Assembly: GCA_002307135.1 (NCBI GenBank)
Contig: DBTQ01000027.1
Coordinates: 62,001 to 126,000 of the forward strand
Reading direction: 5' to 3'
DNA length: 64,000 nt
From: Bacteroidetes bacterium UBA1312
GTDB taxonomy: Bacteria; Bacteroidota; Bacteroidia; Chitinophagales; Chitinophagaceae
Below, one piece after another: positions 35,501 through 44,800 of the stretch. A program made the position numbers and the translations under genes. Numbering within the stretch: the first letter of the stretch is position 1; every line of letters begins with the position of its first letter. The notes under the pieces were generated by a model that searched no databases, was not told the origin of the DNA, and saw only the letters and a list, made by a program, of their open reading frames with translations.

Positions 35501-36858
35501 ACCGCACTATTCATCATTTTGCTGGCAGAGTTGGTTACTTCATGATCCATTTGAGTTACACTAAGTACTGTTTGCTTTTTAAATTTATGGTGATGTGCTA
35601 ATTGGTGCATTACGGCTTCGACAATGATGACGGCACCATCTACAATGAGCCCAAAATCTAATGCACCCAAACTCATAAGGTTGCCACTGACACCAAATAA
35701 ATTCATCATACAGATAGCAAATAGCATCGCTAAAGGAATAACAGAAGCCACTAGCAAACCCGCCCTGAAGTTGCCCAAAAAGAGCACTAACACAAATACA
35801 ACAATCAATGCTCCTTCCAGCAAATTTTTCTCTACCGTACCTATCGCATTATTCACCATTTTAGTTCTGTCTAAAAATGGCTCAATCTCCACTCCTTCCG
35901 GTAATGTTTTTTGAATTTGAGCGATGCGTGCTTTTACATTTTTGATTACTTCACTGCTATTTGCTCCTTTAAGCATCATTACCACCGCTCCTGCCACTTC
36001 CCCCTGGTCATTGTAGCACATAGCACCATATCGTGTAGCAAAACCAATTTTTACTTCAGCTACGTCACGAACATATAAGGGTATGCCTCCGGGAGTAGAT
36101 TTAATAGCTATATTTTCAATATCCTCTTTGTTCGTAATTAAACCCTCACTTCGTATAAACAAAACTGTTGGCCCCTTTTCGATATAGGCACCTCCGGTAT
36201 TTTGATTATTGCTTTCTATGGCTTTAAATACGTCATTGATGGTGATGTTGTAAGCATTAAGTTTATTCGGGTTTATAGCTATTTCATATTGTTTAAGTTT
36301 GCCACCAAAGCTGCTTACTTCTGCAATTCCTTTCACACCCAACAATTGCCTACGTACAATCCAATCCTGAATAGTACGTAATGAGGTAGCATCGTATTTT
36401 TGTTCATAACCTTTTTTAGGTTTTACCACATATTGGTAAATTTCGCCTAGTCCGGTGCTGATTGGTCCCAATTCCGGAATACCTAAGCCTTGTGGAATTT
36501 GACTTTGTACTTTTTGCAATCTTTCGGACACCTGTTGTCTTGCCCAATAAATATCTGTTGCATCTTCAAAAACTATGGTCACTAAGGACAAACCGAAACG
36601 GGAAAAGCTGCGAATTTCTTTTAACCCGGAGATATTGCTATTGGCTTGTTCTATAGGGAAGGTGATGAGCCGCTCTATATCTGTAGCTCCCAAAGCCGGA
36701 ACGACTGTGATCACTTGTACCTGATTGTTGGTAATATCCGGCACCGCATCAATGGGCAGTTGGGTAACCTGATAGGAGCCATACCCTATAAGGGCAATGA
36801 TAAATAGCCCAATGATGAGTTTATTCCTCACGGAAAACTCAATTATTTTAGTCAGCAT
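32509..36858 (-). CDS. CzcA-type heavy-metal RND pump fused to TolC-like outer-membrane factor
   Basis: The 1449 residues comprise a full RND pump (about 1-1040) and an outer-membrane factor (about 1060-1449, with a signal-like stretch IPVFILFCLLWNNVSAQ at the joint). The TM4 motif LDFGLIVDGAVIIVEA carries the D...D...E triad of Zn/Co/Cd pumps (CzcA) rather than that of CusA. The fused half has the helical pattern of TolC (ISLDRAIAIATKNNLGLINE). The gene lies between a 131-aa gene and the adaptor and probably forms one operon with them. The fusion is seen in other Bacteroidota, but the joint must be cleaved or span compartments. Confidence 0.9.
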   Translation of the reverse strand: MLTKIIEFSVRNKLIIGLFIIALIGYGSYQVTQLPIDAVPDITNNQVQVITVVPALGATDIERLITFPIEQANSNISGLKEIRSFSRFGLSLVTIVFEDATDIYWARQQVSERLQKVQSQIPQGLGIPELGPISTGLGEIYQYVVKPKKGYEQKYDATSLRTIQDWIVRRQLLGVKGIAEVSSFGGKLKQYEIAINPNKLNAYNITINDVFKAIESNNQNTGGAYIEKGPTVLFIRSEGLITNKEDIENIAIKSTPGGIPLYVRDVAEVKIGFATRYGAMCYNDQGEVAGAVVMMLKGANSSEVIKNVKARIAQIQKTLPEGVEIEPFLDRTKMVNNAIGTVEKNLLEGALIVVFVLVLFLGNFRAGLLVASVIPLAMLFAICMMNLFGVSGNLMSLGALDFGLIVDGAVIIVEAVMHQLAHHHKFKKQTVLSVTQMDHEVTNSASKMMNSAVFGQIIILIVYLPIFTLQGIEGKMFKPMAQTVAFALLGAFILSLTYIPMMSSFFLSKKVKHTQNFSDKLMLMLENAYQRALLKVLRIPKLLLGVVFALFIMTIFILTRLGGEFIPALEEGDFAVDTRVLTGSNLNTTIEYTQKAAHILKTRFPEVEKVVTKIGSGEVPTDPMPMEASDMIVTLKDKKEWTSAHSFNELSEKMGAALEDVPGITASFQFPVQMRFNELMTGARQDVVCKIFGENLDTLAATADKLGKIVSTVKGTQNLYVETVTGMPQIIIEYNRPLIAQYNLSIADINRVVNAAFAGQSTGLVFEEEKRFDLVVRLDASQKKTLEDVQNLLIPTPNGTQIPLQQLATVAIKDGPNQIQREDAKRRIVVGFNVRGRDVQSIVRELQQKIDRQLKFPTGYYITYGGSFENLNKAKDRLMIAVPVSLLLIFLLLFFAFKSVKQGLLIYTAIPLSAIGGILFLALRGMPFSISAGVGFIALFGVAVLNGIVLIAEFNRLKINGMKNIAQIVVTGTKLRLRPVLMTAFVASLGFLPMAISNGAGAEVQRPLATVVIGGLMIATFLTLFVLPVLYVLFERGIKAISLTSKSIPVFILFCLLWNNVSAQNEISLDRAIAIATKNNLGLINERLKSDYTKALIPSSVAIPNTNIVADFGQMNSTYTDNKIGITQSLNFPTIYARQKKLFTEEWKANVRYEVLKEAELKRAVQELFYAYLYVKEKEQLLYKSDSLYAHLLQKAILRLQKGESNILEKATFETQQNSIALQLNLARQSIAMLQMQFQLLLHSDTLYIPAAGGFKASVLDVFDTTSIERHPTLQYWEQQNAIAKANVKLEQSKLLPDLMLGYNNGTIRGFGADEQFYNSNHRFQAVQIGLGIPVFTQAQRAKIKAGRINQKIAGNNYNIEHEALKNKLLMAQLQYKQNEKMVAEFELSTLKNADLITTIAHQQFINGAINYLEFVQLINQSIVLRNDYIDAVKTWNESVIQLNYLTAH

Positions 36859-36959
36859 GTATGTTGTATTATTAATGAAATGGGAAAAACCAGCACAAAT
36901 TGCAATAAGAAATCCATTTCCTTATTGAATTTTGAACAGTCACTTATTAACCAAAAACA

Positions 36960-37355
36960 TTAAGATAATCTGGGAGGTTGCCAGATAAAAGATAGATAAT
37001 CCGAAGCGTAGAATCGTTCGTCTTTAGGAAAAAAGGTTTTATTAACCACAACAGGATAGAGCCTTTCCGTAAACGAAAAAGTGTGATCGGTGGCAGGGGT
37101 ACAAAAACTAATGGTATTGTTGATATTACTGTTGCATGATTTGAACGGCAATCTCATATCCTTATCATAGTCGGCATCTCTTACATTACCATGCGCATAG
37201 TGCATACAGAGAAATTCTAAAAAATTCATTTTAGGATCCTGTTGCTTGTGCTCTATAAAGTGTTCTACCAGCACGGGCAACTTCAACAGCTCGTGTAGCT
37301 GTGTAGTGGAGAGCAGGTATGCCGACAAAAAGAATATGGCAATATATTGTTTCAA
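36960..37355 (-). CDS. hypothetical secreted protein, first gene of the metal-efflux operon
   Basis: The 131-residue protein begins with a signal or anchor (QYIAIFFLSAYLLSTTQLHE) followed by LLKLPVLVEHFIEHK and CMHYAHGNV, with several His and Cys. Similar small proteins commonly precede CusA/CzcA genes in Bacteroidota. The His-rich motif would suit metal sensing or binding, but its function is not known. A 101-base gap separates it from the pump. Confidence 0.75.
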   Translation of the reverse strand: MKQYIAIFFLSAYLLSTTQLHELLKLPVLVEHFIEHKQQDPKMNFLEFLCMHYAHGNVRDADYDKDMRLPFKSCNSNINNTISFCTPATDHTFSFTERLYPVVVNKTFFPKDERFYASDYLSFIWQPPRLS

Positions 37356-37418
37356 ATCGCCGCAAAGATAAGCAATACTTCCATTGCCATTTATATTTCT
37401 CTCTATACACCGATAAAA

Positions 37419-39617
37419 TTAAAGTACTAATAATCCATGCGTCCTCAATTGTGTAATGGCATCAGTATTCCAAAAACGAGTAAAATCGCCTAAGCTCTGC
37501 AATTCATATTCAGCAGCAATCTCTCCATAGCTATAAACAAATTCGTTTGTTGCAGCAATTTTAGGCAATACATGCAATAGCCATTTCGCGGTCTTTTCGT
37601 CCAATGCAAGCTCCAGTGTTCCCTTCTTAGTTTGCAACTGCAATGCCGACATTGTTATGGTCTTTCCTTTTTTCTTTCTTGTAAAAGTTGCCAACGAAGG
37701 TATCCCTCCCAACCAAACAATTTTATTGGTCGATTGGATTTGTTTGTCCGAATATTTTGCGAGCGATTGGGTGATATAATCTTCAGGTATTTGTGTACTG
37801 GGCACAGGAAAGTCAAACCACTCTTGCAGTTCGAAATCGAAACATATACCATGCATATAATTGAACAACGATTTCTTCAATCCCTGGCTAAACAGCTCAT
37901 GCTTGGCTCCAGTGGGATCTATATGTTCAATATCATTGTTGGCAAAGCTACCAATCACATCTGTCACTTTTTTGACTTTATACCGCTCAGGGTACATACC
38001 CACAGGGCTATGAGCCGTCATGGCAAATTGATGCCAAAAACCGGACTGTACTATATTGTTCATAAATAATTGACGCACCACTTCCAGCGAATCAATTGTT
38101 TCCTGAGCGGTTTGTGTAGGGAAGCCATACATCAGGTAAGCATGTACCATTATGCCCGCTTCTGTAAAGCTATCTGCAACTTTGGCCACTTGCGCTACCG
38201 TTACTCCTTTTTGTATCAAATCCAACAATCGGTCAGATGCCACCTCCAATCCTCCCGATACTGCTATACAGCCCGATGCCGCAAGCAATTGACAAAGGTC
38301 GTAAGTAAAACTTTTTTCAAAACGGATATTGGTCCACCACACTACGGTCAATCCTCTGCGAATAATTTCCAAAGCCAGCTCCCGCATCAATGCCGGTGGC
38401 GCAGCCTCGTCAACAAAATGAAAACCATTTTGACCTGTCTGCTGTATTAGTGTTTCAATCCTATCGACCAATAATTTCGCAGATGCAGACTCATAAGTTT
38501 TAATATAATCGAGTGAGATGTCGCAAAATGTACATTTGCCCCAATAGCAGCCATGAGCAAGCGTTAACTTATTCCAACGCCCATCGCTCCAAAGGCGGTG
38601 CATAGGATTCGCTATCTCTATTACAGACAAATATTTATCCAAGAGCAGATCAGAATAATCCGGTGTACCTACATCCTTTTGTTTAAAGTCTGGTACTAAT
38701 GAACCATTAAAGTAGTTCACCTTTCCGTCCTGCAATGCAAATGTTCTTTTCAACAACTCTATCGGCAATTTAGCCTCCATATATTGGAGTAATTGCATAA
38801 TCGGTGCTTCCCCATCATCCAACGTAATAAAGTCGATAAAATCAAACACCCGTACTTCAGTAAGCGAGCGTAATTCCGTATTGGCAAACCCACCTCCTAA
38901 ACAAATCTTGATATTTGGGTAATGTGCTTTTATCCATTGCCCGCACTTAAATGCCGCATATAAATTGCCCGGAAAGGGTGCAGACAAAGCAACTAAAGTC
39001 GGTTGCTCCGCAGCAATGCGTTCCGACAATATGTCGAACAACAAAGTGTCTATATAAGTAGGTGCTTGTGTGAGCATTGCATGCAACTCATCAAATGTGG
39101 CCGCTGAGCGCCCCAGCCTTTCGGCATATCTGCTGAATCCAAAATGCGGATCAACAGCTTCAATGATTAAGTCAGAAATGTCTTCGAGATACAAAGTCGC
39201 CAAATGCCGTGCTTTATCGCGCATACCCATTGTACCAAATGCCCATTCGAGGTCGGCCACCTGCTCAAAACGACTCGCCTCAGGCAAATAGTTACCTGTA
39301 CAAATAAGATGAGCCAAAGTAGGATTATTGTCTTGTAAAAAATCAATAACCCGATCTATTGTTTTGATGTACTCTTGTTGGAGTTTGACTATGCGGGTAC
39401 AATTATCAGATAATTGTCGGTTCTTCTGTGCAATTGTAGCAAATAAATGTTGTAGCCCAGCAGTGGAAAATAGTTTTAAAATCACCTCTATACCCATATC
39501 GCTCTGATAGGAAGCAACCTGCTGTGTATTCAAAAAACCTTTGAGATATGCCGTAGCAGGATAAGGTGTATTGAGCTGTGTAAACGGAGGCGTTATTAAA
39601 AATACTTTCTGATTCAA
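37419..39617 (-). CDS. B12-binding-domain radical SAM protein
   Basis: The 732-residue protein has an N-terminal cobalamin-binding-like domain (VFLITPPFTQLNTPYPATAY; TLVALSAPFPGNLYAAF; LGGGFANTELR). A radical SAM core follows, with the cluster motif HGCYWGKCTFCD near residue 360. The Cys spacing is CX4CX2C, not the usual CX3CX2C. Later core motifs GGLEVASDRLLDLIQKGV and HAYLMYGFPTQT are normal. The substrate is unknown. It follows folC by about 72 bases on the same strand. Confidence 0.85.
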   Translation of the reverse strand: MNQKVFLITPPFTQLNTPYPATAYLKGFLNTQQVASYQSDMGIEVILKLFSTAGLQHLFATIAQKNRQLSDNCTRIVKLQQEYIKTIDRVIDFLQDNNPTLAHLICTGNYLPEASRFEQVADLEWAFGTMGMRDKARHLATLYLEDISDLIIEAVDPHFGFSRYAERLGRSAATFDELHAMLTQAPTYIDTLLFDILSERIAAEQPTLVALSAPFPGNLYAAFKCGQWIKAHYPNIKICLGGGFANTELRSLTEVRVFDFIDFITLDDGEAPIMQLLQYMEAKLPIELLKRTFALQDGKVNYFNGSLVPDFKQKDVGTPDYSDLLLDKYLSVIEIANPMHRLWSDGRWNKLTLAHGCYWGKCTFCDISLDYIKTYESASAKLLVDRIETLIQQTGQNGFHFVDEAAPPALMRELALEIIRRGLTVVWWTNIRFEKSFTYDLCQLLAASGCIAVSGGLEVASDRLLDLIQKGVTVAQVAKVADSFTEAGIMVHAYLMYGFPTQTAQETIDSLEVVRQLFMNNIVQSGFWHQFAMTAHSPVGMYPERYKVKKVTDVIGSFANNDIEHIDPTGAKHELFSQGLKKSLFNYMHGICFDFELQEWFDFPVPSTQIPEDYITQSLAKYSDKQIQSTNKIVWLGGIPSLATFTRKKKGKTITMSALQLQTKKGTLELALDEKTAKWLLHVLPKIAATNEFVYSYGEIAAEYELQSLGDFTRFWNTDAITQLRTHGLLVL

Positions 39618-39689
39618 TGCTTAGCCACTTATGGTTTGGATGAATGCAAAGGTATTTCAAACATTAAAATTATGTAGAGAAGTTTTTTG

Positions 39690-40994
39690 CTACTCCATCA
39701 TTTCACCAATAATGAAAAAGCTACCTGTTATCAGCAAAGCATCTTCATTGCCTAACTGGGCTTTAGCCGCAGCAACGGCTTCTTTAACAGAAGCGTAAGC
39801 CGTTCCTTTCAAGCCTACGGTTGAGGCTATTGCCGCGAGTTCATGAGCGGGCAATGCACGTGGGATATTGGCATTGCAAAAATGATATACAGCATCTTTG
39901 GGGAAGGCTAATAATGCTGTGGCTACGTCTTTGTCTTTCACAAAACCTACAACAATATGTTTCTTGCGCGCTTGTACCTGTTGCCATTGCTTCATCACCT
40001 CGGCTATACCTGCAGCGTTGTGTGCAACATCGGCAATAATGATGGGTTCTACACTGAGCCTGTCCCAACGGCCACGCAAGCCAGTTAGTTTTTTTACTTG
40101 TGCCAATGCTGCCAAAGTTGTATCCATATCTGTGCGGTAGCCCATACCCATCAATACTTCTGCGGCAGTCAATACCGTTTTAATATTGTGCAATTGGTAA
40201 CTGCCTAAAAGATCGGTATGTAGTGAATACATTTTTTGCGCAGCAAGTTTTATGGCTTTCAAGTATTGGTAGTCGGCATCTTGGTCCGTTCGCACCAGCG
40301 CCCATTGGGCATCGGCATAAAAACTATTACATTGTTTTTGCACAGCATGTTCTAAAAATACAGTTTCCGTCTCTGCTTGCTGTTCGCCCAATATAAAAGG
40401 TATGCCCGGCTTTATAATTCCGGCTTTTTCGTTAGCTATTTCGCGGAGCGTAGTACCTAATATATCTGTATGGTCGTAACTGATATTGGTGATAATGGAA
40501 AGGATTGGTGTGATAACATTGGTACTATCCAAACGCCCGCCGAGTCCCGTTTCTATGACTGCAATGTCAACTCCCTCTTCTGCAAATGCCTGAAAAGCCA
40601 TCGCTACAGTCGCTTCAAAAAAGGAAGGTTGCACCTCTTCCAACAGTCGTTTATGCCTGGCGACAAAATCAATGACCCATTCCTGCGAAATATTGTTCCC
40701 ATTGATACGAATACGTTCTCTGAAATCACTGATATGTGGCGATGTGTACAGACCGGTTTTATAACCCGCTTTTTGCAATATAGCACTCAGCATGTGGCTT
40801 GTACTTCCTTTGCCATTTGTTCCGGCAATATGTATTGATTTGAATTTGGTATGTGGCTCACCCAATGCACTACATAGTGCGAGTGTATTGCTCAGGTCAT
40901 TTTTAATCGCACCTTTTCCGTATTTTGAAAACATAGGCAATTGCTCGTATAAATAATCGAGCGTCTGCTGATAAATGTTTGCTGTATCTGTCAT
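39690..40994 (-). CDS. folC: bifunctional folylpolyglutamate / dihydrofolate synthase
   Basis: The 434-residue Mur-ligase-fold enzyme has the ATP site HIAGTNGKGSTSHML and the folate-site motif YTSPHISDFRERIRING. EATVAMAFQAFAEEGVDIAV and ETGLGGRLDSTNVI are also present. It adds glutamate to dihydropteroate and folates. The start overlaps the TonB stop as TAATG, so the two are translationally coupled. Confidence 0.94.
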   Translation of the reverse strand: MTDTANIYQQTLDYLYEQLPMFSKYGKGAIKNDLSNTLALCSALGEPHTKFKSIHIAGTNGKGSTSHMLSAILQKAGYKTGLYTSPHISDFRERIRINGNNISQEWVIDFVARHKRLLEEVQPSFFEATVAMAFQAFAEEGVDIAVIETGLGGRLDSTNVITPILSIITNISYDHTDILGTTLREIANEKAGIIKPGIPFILGEQQAETETVFLEHAVQKQCNSFYADAQWALVRTDQDADYQYLKAIKLAAQKMYSLHTDLLGSYQLHNIKTVLTAAEVLMGMGYRTDMDTTLAALAQVKKLTGLRGRWDRLSVEPIIIADVAHNAAGIAEVMKQWQQVQARKKHIVVGFVKDKDVATALLAFPKDAVYHFCNANIPRALPAHELAAIASTVGLKGTAYASVKEAVAAAKAQLGNEDALLITGSFFIIGEMME

Positions 40995-41803
40995 TATTGA
41001 TGCGCACGTGTTTTGAACACAAAAGTAATATTGCCAAATTGTTCCGGTGGAGCCTGATCGTTTTTATTGAATTTAATTTTATCAATTTTTTGTAATGCTA
41101 TTCGCCCCAATTCTGCATTGGCACTACTCACTATCCTTTTGTTGGTAACCACTCCTGCTCTGTTTACCGTCACCTTTATCACTACCCTGCCCCCTTCTTT
41201 AAAAACAGCTTCACGCTCGGGATAGGCTACAATATTTCGATCCACAAAAGAAGTACTTATACCTGATGTTCCATTACCCGGCACACCTGTATAATTGCCG
41301 GCTCCGGCTGTACCTCCTGGCACACCTTTATCCCCTTTCCCTTGCCCATTACCCTCACTTGTCCCCGCATGATTTTGACTAGCTGCATTGCCTCCGTTAC
41401 CGGTATTGCCCGCATACAGGAGTTTGGGTTTGGGTTGTTTAATTTGCTTGTCTTTATTGTCCTCTGTTTGGTTAGGATGCTTATTGGTGGACTTATTGCT
41501 TCGAATACTTTCTGCATCATTGTCCGTATTGTCGGTGGTCAAATCATGACTGGCTACCGTAGTTGCATCATTCTTTTGCATGTGCATTTCTTCCGGTTGC
41601 TGAGCCGGTTTTTCGGTAGAAAAAGGTTGATCATCGCCACTTCCGTCATCACTATTACCGAGGTTTACCTCCATGCCCAACTCTTGCTGTGGTGCCGGTT
41701 GGGCAGGCAATGTATAACAGATAAAAAGGCACAGCAACAAGAGTAGCACATGTATGCCAATAGTAATTAATGCTGCAGGTTTATTAATCAATTTCTGTTT
41801 CAT
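40994..41803 (-). CDS. TonB family energy transducer
   Basis: The 269 residues comprise one N-terminal transmembrane helix (ITIGIHVLLLLLCLFICYTL), a Pro/Gln/Lys then Gly/Asn-rich periplasmic linker, and a C-terminal TonB-like domain (GGRVVIKVTVNRAGVVTNKR). It should carry proton-motive force to outer-membrane receptors; no ExbBD genes are in the window. It lies upstream of folC and downstream of the PorW-like gene. Confidence 0.87.
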   Translation of the reverse strand: MKQKLINKPAALITIGIHVLLLLLCLFICYTLPAQPAPQQELGMEVNLGNSDDGSGDDQPFSTEKPAQQPEEMHMQKNDATTVASHDLTTDNTDNDAESIRSNKSTNKHPNQTEDNKDKQIKQPKPKLLYAGNTGNGGNAASQNHAGTSEGNGQGKGDKGVPGGTAGAGNYTGVPGNGTSGISTSFVDRNIVAYPEREAVFKEGGRVVIKVTVNRAGVVTNKRIVSSANAELGRIALQKIDKIKFNKNDQAPPEQFGNITFVFKTRAHQ

Positions 41804-41875
41804 AAAAAATATAGAGGTATCTTATCGCTCCATTTTCTATAGCTAAAGGTAGGATTTTTGAAATTCTATACGGAC

Positions 41876-44800
41876 CTATCTGTAATTTTTATTGAAGAAT
41901 GTTACATAGTCCGCTATTTTTTTATCCTTCATCAATTTTGTATAATTACTTTCAGAAATAATAAATAGCTGGTAAGAACCGCTGGGGAAATCTCTAAATA
42001 ATTTCGGTTCGTTTTTAACCGCATTCATAAAGACTTTGGCCTGTGCTGCATTAGCAAATTGCTTGGTCAGTATAATTGTATTATCGCCAGTCATTGATTG
42101 CATACTTGAAGTTAGCCCAAGCGTACTAAATTTAAACGATGCAAAGTCAACTAGACCGGATTTGAATCCGGCGATTTTCACGTCTGCTTTACCAAATACA
42201 AAAAGGCAGTAGTGTATTTCCGAAGCTTTATAAACATAATTATCAGGAGCTACTTTTGCAAGCAGAGTCGAATCAATTTTTGGCAGCTTATTAAGTGCAT
42301 TAGAGTCTATTTTAGGTAGTTCTACTTTTACTGTATCTGCCGCTTTTTGTTCTTTCACATTTTTAGCGATTGCATCTATCCATGGTCTAAGCGAGTCGGA
42401 TGGGTACTCAGCAATGTATTTTGTAATTGCAGTATCAGCTTTCTTGTATTGCCCGGTTCCAGCTAATGACAGGGCTTCCAGTACTCTGAATTTTCGGGCA
42501 TAAGAGGCATCACCATATTGTTTTTTTGCCAATGCCACCCTTTGTAAAACTTCGTCATACTTACGTTCATGAGCCAGATCATAAGTTGCCTCATAATATT
42601 CTGCGACAGTAATTTTAGCCGCACTATCACTATTCGCGGTCGTGTCATTTTCATCAGGTCTTACTACTTTAGTAAAACTCGAATTTGGATATTGCTCAGC
42701 TAAGCGGTTGCTATATTTCTGAGCATCTTCCAGTTTGTTTTGTCTTAATGCGGCCAGATAACGCAATGACAATACCTGATCAGCATATTCATGATTGGGG
42801 AAGCGACTATCTAATGTATCTAATGTTCTTACACCCGATTTATAATCCTCTAGGTTTTTGATATAAGCCTCTGCCAAATTCACATAAGCACGTCGCAATT
42901 TTTTCCTTGTTTCTTCCAGCTGCTTTTCCGTTTTTGGAATGCCTGACAACAAACTTTTCTCACTCGGTAACCCATTCCCATCCTGTTCATCAATATGGTC
43001 ATCCGACTCTGCTGTATTATTTGCTGTATCAGTACTGCCAAATGAAGAAGACGATGCTCTGCGCCAATTGTCAGACAGAGGACGGGTTCCCCATTTTCTT
43101 TTGAAATCATTGAATCCTTGCTGTATAGCTACCGGGCTTGAAAAATACCACGATGTTGAATTTGTCGGATCTCCCGGATTTCCGGGTGTGCCACCTGCCA
43201 ATGTAGGGTTTTGAGCATTGACCAAACTGTCTTCTTTGAGTTGCTCCAAATATTTAATATACTTGCGAACGACAGAGCGTTGATCTTTATCACTCATTGC
43301 AGCAAGCTTTAGTAAGCTATCTTGAATCTGAATAGAATTATAAGGTTCTTCAACTTTGTCTAATGATTTCGCTCTTAGTAAAGCAATCTGCACATCTTTA
43401 TTATCCGGAGCATGCTTCGCAAAATAGGAAGCACTATCGTATGCCTTGTTAGCAGCATTATAATTACCAACAGCATACTGAATATTACCAATTGTTGCAA
43501 AAGTGATCGCCTTTTGTTTTTTACTGGTCTTAGGTAAGGTCAAACTTTTAGCAAAATAAGTAAGTGCGTCAGTTATGTCATTATTATTGGCAGAAAGCTT
43601 ACCCAGAATAAAATAAACCTGTTCATAATAAGGTGAATATTTCCCATCCTTCAGAATCCGCTTCAATGCTGCAATAGACTCACCTTGTTCGCCACCGTTA
43701 AGCATCAGACTATTTGCCCTGTTCTTACGTGCATAGAAATCCATTTCTATATTTGGGTGCAACTCATAGGTTTTCTTGAAATTTTCGGCAGCAGCAGCAT
43801 AATTTCCCAAATCATTTAATATTTGTCCATTAAGATAAGCAGCCCTTTGTCGTATATACTTAGCAGTCACTTTGGATTGCACTACTATATCCAATTGTGC
43901 CGATGCTTGCTTATAAGAGGCTCTTCTCGTATATAGATTAGCTTTCTCCAATGCAATTTTCACCTTCATGCTTTCAGGCAGTTTTGTACTGGCATCCAAC
44001 AAGTCTAAAATTGATTCTGCTTGCGCTTCATGGTGACTATCCGCAAAAGTGCGTGTAAGCCAAAGGACAGCATCATTATGTGCAGGCCGATGCTTAAATA
44101 TTTTAGTTAATCGGCTTTGCTTTTCTGTTTGTACCAAAGCATTGCCATCACCAGTTTTCTTTTGTGCTACCGAATTATTTTTCTCTTTTTTCTTTTTGGG
44201 GAAACGGTTTTTCATACCGATAATGTATCGGAATGTAATATCTGCGTTTGTAAAATTGCCTTTATAATAATAAGCCCTTCCCATCAGCAAGTACAAGTCA
44301 TCAGCCCATTTGGTACGCGGGTCATGTATTTGAATACCGACTGAAGCCTTTCGTATAATACTATCCATATCTGAAGAGAATACAGTGGAATCTATATTAG
44401 GATCAAAAGGGAAGAGTGTTATCAATTCATCATAATTATCCTTCTTTCGCCGCTGCATATTGAGCATGGCTTCATTCATCTTCCGCCGGGCATTGAAGAA
44501 ATAATTATAGTGTGTATAGGTATTTTGAAATCCTTGCCTTACCAATGTCCACTTCTTCTTAAGCATGGTTTCATTGGTATAGGCTTTATGCTTTTTTGCT
44601 ATCTTCAGTTCAAAAGACAATTTCATTTTGTCTTCTCGCTTTTTCAGCTGTGCTTTCTGCTCTTTTAGTTTTCGTTCTTTTACTTTTGCCAAACTATCTG
44701 TGCGAATCTGGTGTACAGCCTTTAGACTATCAACAGTTTTTTTCCTAGTTGCTGTCAATGCATCCATGATTACTTTACGGGCAGCTTTAGCACTATCCAA

